Assembly: GCA_963556195.1 (NCBI GenBank)
Contig: CAUVYP010001208.1
Coordinates: 6,138,001 to 6,202,000, forward strand
Direction: 5' to 3'
Source of the DNA: Sepiola atlantica
Lineage: Eukaryota > Mollusca > Cephalopoda > Sepiida > Sepiolidae
DNA: 64,000 bases
Shown: positions 54,986 to 64,000 of the stretch, in pieces
How the letters are laid out: every line of letters begins with the position of its first letter
Numbering within the stretch: position 1 is the first letter of the stretch
Notes under the pieces: model-generated
The model's input: the letters and a program-made list of their open reading frames with translations, nothing else
Told to the model about the DNA's origin: nothing
The model's database searches: none
Position numbers and translations under genes: made by a program

Positions 54986-56845
54986 TTAGTGCGATTTAAA
55001 GTTGATAGGTCTTTTGTTAATAACTTCCACATTTATAAGAATTGTGCTCCGAAACTTTGCAGACATTAGCGGACACACATTTTCTACTGAAGTACCAAGT
55101 TTCAGAAGTTCAGCTCTTGTACTCCCGGAGATATGTCGATACAAACTGAATACGCAAAACATCAACAAAATTTAGTGCGATTTTAAGTTGATATCGCTTT
55201 TGTTTATAACTTCCACATTCATAAGAATTGTACTCCGAAACTTTGCAGACAATAGCGGACACACATTTTCTACTGATGTACGAAGTTTCAGAAGTTCAGC
55301 TCTTGTACTCCCGGAGATATGTCGATACAAACTGAATACGCAAAACATCAACAAAATTTAGTGCGATTTAAAGTTGATAGGTCTTTTGTTAATAACTTCC
55401 ACATTTATAAGAATTGTGCTCCGAAACTTTGCAGACATTAGCTGACACACATTTTCTACTGAAGTACCAAGTTTCAGAAGTTCAGCTCTTGTACTCCCGG
55501 AGATATGTCGATACAAACTGAATACGCAAAACATCAACAAAATTTAGTGCGATTTTAAGTTGATATCGCTTTTGTTTATAACTTCCACATTTATAAGAAT
55601 TGTGCTCCGAAACTTTGCAGACATTAGCGGACACACATTTTCTACTGAAGTACCAAGTTTCAGAAGTTCAGCTCTTGTACTCCCGGAGATATGTCGATAC
55701 AAACTGAATACGCAAAACATCAACAAAATTTAGTGCGATTTTAAGTTGATATCGCTTTTGTTTATAACTTCCACATTTATAAGAATTGTGCTCCGAAACT
55801 TTGCAGACATTAGCGGACACACATTTTCTACTGAAGTACCAAGTTTCAGAAGTTCAGCTCTTGTACTCCCGGAGATATGTCGATACAAACTGAATACGCA
55901 AAACATCAACAAAATTTAGTGCGATTTTAAGTTGATATCGCTTGTGTTTATAACTTCCACATTTATACAAATTGTGCTCTGAAACTTTGCAGACATTAGC
56001 GGACACACATTTTCTACTGAAGTACCAAGTTTCAGAAGTTCAGCTCTTGTACTCCCGGAGATATGTCGATACAAACTGAATACGCAAAACATCAACAAAA
56101 TTTAGTGCGATTTAAAAGGTATATCGCTTGTGTTAATAACTTTCACATTTATAAGAATTGTGCTCCGAAACTTTGCAGACATTAGCGGACACACATTTTC
56201 TACTGAAGTACCAAGTTTCAGAAGTTCAGCTCTTGTACTCCCGGAGATATGTCGATACAAACTGAATACGCAAAACATCAACAAAATTTAGTGCGATTTT
56301 AAGTTGATATCGCTTTTGTTTATAACTTCCACATTTATAAGAATTGTGCTCTGAAACTTTGCAGACATTAGCGGACACACATTTTCTACTGAAGTACCAA
56401 GTTTCAGAAGTTCAGCTCTTGTACTCCCGGAGATATGTCGATACAAACTGAATACGCAAAACATCAACAAAATTTAGTGCGATTTGAAAGGTATATCGCT
56501 TGTGTTAATAACTTCCACATTTATAAGAATTGTGCTCCGAAACTTTGCAGACATTAGCGGACACACATTTTCTACTGAAGTATCAAGTTTCAGAAGTTCA
56601 GCTCTTGTACTCCCATAGATATGTCGATACAAACTGAATACGCAAAACATCAACAAAATTTAGTGCGATTTTAAGTTGATATCGCTTGTGTTTATAACTT
56701 CCACATTTATACAAATTGTGCTCTGAAACTTTGCAGACATTAGCGGACACACATTTTCTACTGAAGTACCAAGTTTCAGAAGTTCAGCTCTTGTACTCCC
56801 GGAGATATGTCGATACAAACTGAATACGCAAAACATCAACAAAAT
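54986..56845. repeat. Distal 10-monomer HOR, copy 1 (1860 bp)
   Basis: Order is R M R S S Q K O KD Q. It is the first block with K-type monomers (56102 and 56474: AAAGGTATATCGCTTGTG). The M monomer has ATTCATAAG rather than ATTCATGAG, and the KD start is GATTTGAAAGG. Confidence 0.88.
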
Positions 56846-58705
56846 TTAGTGCGATTTAAAGTTGATAGGTCTTTTGTTAATAACTTCCACATTTATAAGA
56901 ATTGTGCTCCGAAACTTTGCAGACATTAGCGGACACACATTTTCTACTGAAGTACCAAGTTTCAGAAGTTCAGCTCTTGTACTCCCGGAGATATGTCGAT
57001 ACAAACTGAATACGCAAAACATCAACAAAATTTAGTGCGATTTTAAGTTGATATCGCTTTTGTTTATAACTTCCACATTCATGAGAATTGTACTCCGAAA
57101 CTTTGCAGACAATAGCGGACACACATTTTCTACTGATGTACGAAGTTTGAGAAGTTCAGCTCTTGTACTCCCGGAGATATGTCGATACAAACTGAATACG
57201 CAAAACATCAACAAAATTTAGTGCGATTTAAAGTTGATAGGTCTTTTGTTAATAACTTCCACATTTATAAGAATTGTGCTCCGAAACTTTGCAGACATTA
57301 GCGGACACACATTTTCTACTGAAGTACCAAGTTTCAGAAGTTCAGCTCTTGTACTCCCGGAGATATGTCGATACAAACTGAATACGCAAAACATCAACAA
57401 AATTTAGTGCGATTTTAAGTTGATATCGCTTTTGTTTATAACTTCCACATTTATAAGAATTGTGCTCCGAAACTTTGCAGACATTAGCGGACACACATTT
57501 TCTACTGAAGTACCAAGTTTCAGAAGTTCAGCTCTTGTACTCCCGGAGATATGTCGATACAAACTGAATACGCAAAACATCAACAAAATTTAGTGCGATT
57601 TTAAGTTGATATCGCTTTTGTTTATAACTTCCACATTTATAAGAATTGTGCTCCGAAACTTTGCAGACATTAGCGGACACACATTTTCTACTGAAGTACC
57701 AAGTTTCAGAAGTTCAGCTCTTGTACTCCCGGAGATATGTCGATACAAACTGAATACGCAAAACATCAACAAAATTTAGTGCGATTTTAAGTTGATATCG
57801 CTTGTGTTTATAACTTCCACATTTATACAAATTGTGCTCTGAAACTTTGCAGACATTAGCGGACACACATTTTCTACTGAAGTACCAAGTTTCAGAAGTT
57901 CAGCTCTTGTACTCCCGGAGATATGTCGATACAAACTGAATACGCAAAACATCAACAAAATTTAGTGCGATTTAAAAGGTATATCGCTTGTGTTAATAAC
58001 TTTCACATTTATAAGAATTGTGCTCCGAAACTTTGCAGACATTAGCGGACACACATTTTCTACTGAAGTACCAAGTTTCAGAAGTTCAGCTCTTGTACTC
58101 CCGGAGATATGTCGATACAAACTGAATACGCAAAACATCAACAAAATTTAGTGCGATTTTAAGTTGATATCGCTTTTGTTTATAACTTCCACATTTATAA
58201 GAATTGTGCTCTGAAACTTTGCAGACATTAGCGGACACACATTTTCTACTGAAGTACCAAGTTTCAGAAGTTCAGCTCTTGTACTCCCGGAGATATGTCG
58301 ATACAAACTGAATACGCAAAACATAAACAAAATTTAGTGCGATTTAAAAGGTATATCGCTTGTGTTAATAACTTCCACATTTATAAGAATTGTGCTCCGA
58401 AACTTTGCAGACATTAGCGGACACACATTTTCTACTGAAGTATCAAGTTTCAGAAGTTCAGCTCTTGTACTCCCATAGATATGTCGATACAAACTGAATA
58501 CGCAAAACATCAACAAAATTTAGTGCGATTTTAAGTTGATATCGCTTGTGTTTATAACTTCCACATTTATACAAATTGTGCTCTGAAACTTTGCAGACAT
58601 TAGCGGACACACATTTTCTACTGAAGTACCAAGTTTCAGAAGTTCAGCTCTTGTACTCCCGGAGATATGTCGATACAAACTGAATACGCAAAACATCAAC
58701 AAAAT
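56846..58705. repeat. Distal 10-monomer HOR, copy 2 (1860 bp)
   Basis: Same order as 54986-56845, displaced by exactly 1860 bp, with the same TATCAAGTTTCAG and CCCATAGATATG changes in KD (58439 and 58471). Differences include AACATAAAC near 58322 and TTTGAGAAG near 57148. Confidence 0.88.
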
Positions 58706-61681
58706 TTAGTGCGATTTTAAGTTGATATCGCTTTTGTTTATAACTTCCACATTTATAAGAATTGTGCTCTGAAACTTTGCAGACATTAGCGGACACACAT
58801 TTTCTACTGAAGTACCAAGTTTCAGAAGTTCAGCTCTTGTACTCCCGGAGATATGTCGATACAAACTGAATACGCAAAACATCAACAAAATTTAGTGCGA
58901 TTTTAAGTTGATATCGCTTTTGTTTATAACTTCCACATTTATAAGAATTGTGCTCCGAAACTTTGCAGACATTAGCGGACACACATTTTCTACTGAAGTA
59001 CCAAGTTTCAGAAGTTCAGCTCTTGTACTCCCGGAGATATGTCGATACAAACTGAATACGCAAAACATCAACAAAATTTAGTGCGATTTTAAGTTGATAT
59101 CGCTTGTGTTTATAACTTCCACATTTATACAAATTGTGCTCTGAAACTTTGCAGACATTAGCGGACACACATTTTCTACTGAAGTACCAAGTTTCAGAAG
59201 TTCAGCTCTTGTACTCCCGGAGATATGTCGATACAAACTGAATACGCAAAACATCAACAAAATTTAGTGCGATTTTAAGTTGATATCGCTTGTGTTTATA
59301 ACTTCCACCTTTATAAGAATTGTGCTCTGAAACTTTGCAGACATTAGCGGACACACATTTTCTACTGAAGTACCAAGTTTCAGAAGTTCAGCTCTTGTAC
59401 TCCCGGAGATATGTCGATACAAACTGAATACGCAAAACATAAACAAAATTTAGTGCGATTTAAAGTTGATAGGTCTTTTGTTAATAACTTCCACATTTAT
59501 AAGAATTGTGCTCCGAAACTTTGCAGACATTAGCGGACACACATTTTCTACTGAAGTACCAAGTTTCAGAAGTTCAGCTCTTGTACTCCCGGAGATATGT
59601 CGATACAAACTGAATACGCAAAACATCAACAAAATTTAGTGCGATTTTAAGTTGATATCGCTTGTGTTTATAACTTCCACATTTATACAAATTGTGCTCT
59701 GAAACTTTGCAGACATTAGCGGACACACATTTTCTACTGAAGTACCAAGTTTCAGAAGTTCAGCTCTTGTACTCCCGGAGATATGTCGATACAAACTGAA
59801 TACGCAAAACATCAACAAAATTTAGTGCGATTTTAAGTTGATATCGCTTTTGTTTATAACTTCCACATTCATGAGAATTGTACTCCGAAACTTTACAGAC
59901 AATAGCGGACACACATTTTCTACTGATGTACGAAGTTTCAGAAGTTCAGCTCTTGTACTCCCGGAGATATGTCGATACAAACTGAATACGCAAAACATCA
60001 ACAAAATTTAGTGCGATTTAAAGTTGATAGGTCTTTTGTTAATAACTTCCACATTTATAAGAATTGTGCTCCGAAACTTTGCAGACATTAGCGGACACAC
60101 ATTTTCTACTGAAGTACCAAGTTTCAGAAGTTCAGCTCTTGTACTCCCGGAGATATGTCGATACAAACTGAATACGCAAAACATCAACAAAATTTAGTGC
60201 GATTTTAAGTTGATATCGCTTTTGTTTATAACTTCCACATTTATAAGAATTGTGCTCCGAAACTTTGCAGACATTAGCGGACACACATTTTCTACTGAAG
60301 TACCAAGTTTCAGAAGTTCAGCTCTTGTACTCCCGGAGATATGTCGATACAAACTGAATACGCAAAACATCAACAAAATTTAGTGCGATTTTAAGTTGAT
60401 ATCGCTTTTGTTTATAACTTCCACATTTATGAGAATTGTGCTCCGAAACTTTGCAGACAATAGCGGACACACATTTTCTACTGATGTACGAAGTTTCAGA
60501 AGTTCAGCTCTTGTACTCCCGGAGATATGTCGATGCAAACTGAATACGCAAAACATCAACAAAATTTAGTGCGATTTAAAGTTGATAGGTCTTTTGTTTA
60601 TAACTTCCACATTTATAAGAATTGTGCTCCGAAACTTTGCAGACATTAGCGGACACACATTTTCTACTGAAGTACCAAGTTTCAGAAGTTCAGCTCTTGT
60701 ACTCCCGGAGATATGTCGATACAAACTGAATACGCAAAACATCAACAAAATTTAGTGCGATTTTAAGTTGATATCGCTTTTGTTTATAACTTCCACATTA
60801 ATAAGAATTGTGCTCCGAAACTTTGCAGACATTAGCGGACACACATTTTCTACTGAAGTACCAAGTTTCAGAAGTTCAGCTCTTGTACTCCCGGAGATAT
60901 GTCGATACAAACTGAATACGCAAAACATCAACAAAATTTAGTGCGATTTTAAGTTGATATCGCTTGTGTTTATAACTTCCACATTTATACAAATTGTGCT
61001 CTGAAACTTTGCAGACATTAGCAGACACACATTTTCTACTGAAGTACCAAGTTTCAGAAGTTCAGCTCTTGTACTCCCGGAGATATGTCGATACAAACTG
61101 AATACGCAAAACATCAACAAAATTTAGTGCGATTTAAAAGGTATATCGCTTGTGTTAATAACTTTCACATTTATAAGAATTGTGCTCCGAAACTTTGCAG
61201 ACATTAGCGGACACACATTTTCTACTGAAGTACCAAGTTTCAGAAGTTCAGCTCTTGTACTCCCGGAGATATGTCGATACCAACTGAATACGCAAAACAT
61301 CAACAAAATTTAGTGCGATTTTAAGTTGATATCGCTTTTGTTTATAACTTCCACATTTATAAGAATTGTGCTCTGAAACTTTGCAGACATTAGCGGACAC
61401 ACATTTTCTACTGAAGTACCAAGTTTCAGAAGTTCAGCTCTTGTACTCCCGGAGATATGTCGATACAAACTGAATACGCAAAACATCAACAAAATTTAGT
61501 GCGATTTAAAAGGTATATCGCTTGTGTTAATAACTTTCACATTTATAAGAATTGTGCTCCGAAACTTTGCAGACATTAGCGGACACACATTTTCTACTGA
61601 AGTACCAAGTTTCAGAAGTTCAGCTCTTGTACTCCCGGAGATATGTCGATACAAACTGAATACGCAAAACATCAACAAAAT
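58706..61681. repeat. Distal mixed part (16 monomers)
   Basis: Order is O S Q W R Q M R S L R S Q K O K. The run R S L R S at 60008-60937 matches the HOR core (GATGCAAAC marker near 60531), so core and distal modules are interleaved here. The M monomer at 59822 has TTTACAGAC. Confidence 0.75.
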
Positions 61682-64000
61682 TTAGTGCGATTTTAAGTTG
61701 ATATCGCTTTTGTTTATAACTTCCACATTTATAAGAATTGTGCTCCGAAACTTTGCAGACATTAGCGGACACACATTTTCTACTGAAGTACCAAGTTTCA
61801 GAAGTTCAGCTCTTGTACTCCCGGAGATATGTCGATACAAACTGAATACGCAAAACATCAACAAAATTTAGTGCGATTTTAAGTTGATATCGCTTTTGTT
61901 TATAACTTCCACATTTATAAGAATTGTGCTCCGAAACTTTGCAGACATTAGCGGACACAAATTTTCTACTGAAGTACCAAGTTTCAGAAGTTCAGCTCTT
62001 GTACTCCCGGAGATATGTCGATACAAACTGAATACGCAAAACATCAACAAAATTTAGTGCGATTTTAAGTTGATATCGCTTGTGTTTATAACATCCACAT
62101 TTATACAAATTGTGCTCTGAAACTTTGCAGACATTAGCGGACACACATTTTCTACTGAAGTACCAAGTTTCAGAAGTTCAGCTCTTGTACTCCCGGAGAT
62201 ATGTCGATACAAACTGAATACGCAAAACATCAACAAAATTTAGTGCGATTTAAAAGGTATATCGCTTGTGTTAATAACTTTCACATTTATAAGAATTGTG
62301 CTCCGAAACTTTGCAGACATTAGCGGACACACATTTTCTACTGAAGTACCAAGTTTCAGAAGTTCAGCTCTTGTACTCCCGGAGATATGTCGATACAAAC
62401 TGAATACGCAAAACATCAACAAAATTTAGTGCGATTTTAAGTTGATATCGCTTTTGTTTATAACTTCCACATTTATAAGAATTGTGCTCTGAAACTTTGC
62501 AGACATTAGCGGACACACATTTTCTACTGAAGTACCAAGTTTCAGAAGTTCAGCTCTTGTACTCCCGGAGATATGTCGATACAAACTGAATACGCAAAAC
62601 ATCAACAAAATTTAGTGCGATTTAAAAGGTATATCGCTTGTGTTAATAACTTCCACATTTATAAGAATTGTGCTCCGAAACTTTGCAGACATTAGCGGAC
62701 ACACATTTTCTACTGAAGTATCAAGTTTCAGAAGTTCAGCTCTTGTACTCCCATAGATATGTCGATACAAACTGAATACGCAAAACATCAACAAAATTTA
62801 GTGCGATTTTAAGTTGATATCGCTTGTGTTTATAACTTCCACATTTATACAAATTGTGCTCTGAAACTTTGCAGACATTAGCGGACACACATTTTCTACT
62901 GAAGTACCAAGTTTCAGAAGTTCAGCTCTTGTACTCCCGGAGATATGTCGATACAAACTGAATACGCAAAACATCAACAAAATTTAGTGCGATTTTAAGT
63001 TGATATCGCTTTTGTTTATAACTTCCACATTTATAAGAATTGTGCTCTGAAACTTTGCAGACATTAGCGGACACACATTTTCTACTGAAGTACCAAGTTT
63101 CAGAAGTTCAGCTCTTGTACTCCCGGAGATATGTCGATACAAACTGAATACGCAAAACATCAACAAAATTTAGTGCGATTTTAAGTTGATATCGCTTTTG
63201 TTTATAACTTCCACATTTATAAGAATTGTGCTCCGAAACTTTGCAGACATTAGCGGACACACATTTTCTACTGAAGTACCAAGTTTCAGAAGTTCAGCTC
63301 TTGTACTCCCGGAGATATGTCGATACAAACTGAATACGCAAAACATCAACAAAATTTAGTGCGATTTTAAGTTGATATCGCTTGTGTTTATAACTTCCAC
63401 ATTTATACAAATTGTGCTCTGAAACTTTGCAGACATTAGCGGACACACATTTTCTACTGAAGTACCAAGTTTCAGAAGTTCAGCTCTTGTACTCCCGGAG
63501 ATATGTCGATACAAACTGAATACGCAAAACATCAACAAAATTTAGTGCGATTTTAAGTTGATATCGCTTGTGTTTATAACTTCCACCTTTATAAGAATTG
63601 TGCTCTGAAACTTTGCAGACAATAGCGGACACACATTTTCTACTGAAGTACCAAGTTTCAGAAGTTCAGCTCTTGTACTCCCGGAGATATGTCGATACAA
63701 ACTGAATACGCAAAACATAAACAAAATTTAGTGCGATTTAAAGTTGATAGGTCTTTTGTTAATAACTTCCACATTTATAAGAATTGTGCTCCGAAACTTT
63801 GCAGACATTAGCGGACACACATTTTCTACTGAAGTACCAAGTTTCAGAAGTTCAGCTCTTGTACTCCCGGAGATATGTCGATACAAACTGAATACGCAAA
63901 ACATCAACAAAATTTAGTGCGATTTTAAGTTGATATCGCTTGTGTTTATAACTTCCACATTTATACAAATTGTGCTCTGAAACTTTGCAGACATTAGCGG
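61682..64000. repeat. Distal segment duplicated from 57404-59722
   Basis: Order S S Q K O KD Q O S Q W R Q (last partial) equals that at 57404-59722, displaced by 4278 bp (23 monomers). The unusual CCACCTTTATAAG of W is at 59307 and 63585. Positions 63914-64000 are an incomplete Q monomer cut by the window edge. Confidence 0.85.

Larger units (their letters stand above)
1..64000. repeat. 186-bp satellite tandem array spanning the entire window
   Basis: The same 186-bp unit recurs head-to-tail in one orientation from the first to the last base, about 344 times, with no spacer or unrelated insertion. Starting from 304, monomer starts advance by exactly 186 except at four one-base length changes (deletions near 6807, 9224 and 33208; an insertion near 52050). 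The array begins and ends inside a monomer (partial units 1-117 and 63914-64000), so it extends beyond the window on both sides. Example monomers are 862-1047 (family A) and 53498-53683 (family B), 37% and 36% GC by my count. Homogenised monomers plus higher-order repeats are typical of eukaryotic centromeric or heterochromatic satellites. That chromosomal role is inferred, not shown by the sequence. Confidence 0.98.
19331..64000. repeat. Satellite domain B (family B monomers)
   Basis: About 240 monomers carry the B diagnostics: GTGCG start, GTGCTCCG or GTGCTCTG, GCAGACATTAGCGGACACAC, TTCAGCTC and CTCCCGG. Subtypes R, S, Q, L, M, Z, T, E, K, O and W are defined in the summary. Relative to family A the consensus differs at monomer positions 5, 9, 13, 52, 53, 63, 64, 77, 79, 89, 90, 125 and 139. 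The second half of the monomer is almost unchanged between families. No family A body monomer is seen to the right of the junction. Confidence 0.95.

Noticed and set aside
304..63910. About 340 open reading frames of roughly 60 codons on the minus strand, plus fused frames of about 120 codons on both strands
   Set aside because: Both strands are open in the same monomers, differences between monomers are mostly amino-acid-changing, and no ribosome site, promoter or domain is recognisable. Fusions come from loss of one shared TTAG motif. These are by-products of a repeat length divisible by three.
1..64000. CRISPR array
   Set aside because: Repeats are contiguous 186-bp units without unique spacers, and there are no cas genes.
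1..64000. Identification as a named satellite (for example the 186-bp zebrafish type I satellite)
   Set aside because: Monomer length alone is not evidence, and I cannot confirm sequence similarity without a search. A database search with 862-1047 and 53498-53683 would settle it.
1..64000. rRNA, tRNA, transposon or insertion sequence inside the array
   Set aside because: Monomer phase is continuous across the window except for four one-base indels, leaving no room for an insertion.
19460..64000. GATATC, AGCT and GTAC sites recurring once or more per monomer as functional sites
   Set aside because: They are simply restriction-site palindromes repeated with the monomer. They explain ladder patterns in digests but carry no demonstrated function.

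Overview
The whole 64 kb window is one uninterrupted satellite DNA array. A 186-bp monomer is repeated head-to-tail about 344 times. No unique sequence, spacer, transposon, RNA gene or credible protein gene interrupts it. Consensus monomers are about 36-37% GC. Head-to-tail monomers of roughly nucleosome-repeat length, grouped into higher-order repeats (HORs), point to a eukaryotic nuclear genome and to centromeric, pericentromeric or other heterochromatin. I cannot name the species, and centromere identity is inference.

Monomer phase: each monomer is taken to begin at the TTA of the invariant AAATTTA motif, so monomer starts fall at 118, 304, 490 and so on. Two families abut in perfect register. 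Family A occupies 1 to about 19,330 (about 104 monomers). Family B occupies about 19,331 to 64,000 (about 240 monomers). Their consensuses differ at 13 of 186 positions (about 93% identity). The switch happens inside one hybrid monomer (19274-19459), between positions 19326 and 19336.

Domain A layout: blocks anchored on a monomer that starts GCCCG (starts 676, 3094, 4768, 5884, 8301, 10718, 12020, 12764, 13880, 17042), with block lengths of 13, 9, 6, 13, 13, 7, 4, 6, 17 and 12 monomers. Domain B layout: a mixed proximal part (19460-24109), two 21-monomer blocks (24110-31921), a homogenised HOR core built on an 18-monomer, 3348-bp unit (31922-53311, seven copies, several rearranged), then a distal part (53312-64000) with 10-monomer duplications and a locally confined subfamily, K.

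Monomer type codes for domain B: R = start with GATAGGTCTTTTG; S = GATATCGCTTTTG with TTATAAGAATTG; Q = TTATACAAATTG with GCTCTGAAAC; L = TTATGAGAATTG with ACAATAGCGG and GATGTACG; M = L with ATTCATGAG and GTACTCCG; L' = L preceded by TTTGG instead of TTTAG; Z = L with CAGCGCTTG; T = GCTTGTG with TTATGAG; E = S with CTTTTCAG; K = AAAAGGTATATCGC; KD = K with CCCATAGATATG; O = S with GCTCTGAAAC; W = Q/O hybrid with CCACCTTTATAAG.

Nothing here works as genes together. The content is the evolutionary record of unequal exchange, segmental duplication and conversion, plus a few conserved sequence elements (two short dyads and invariant windows) that could matter for chromatin or protein binding.
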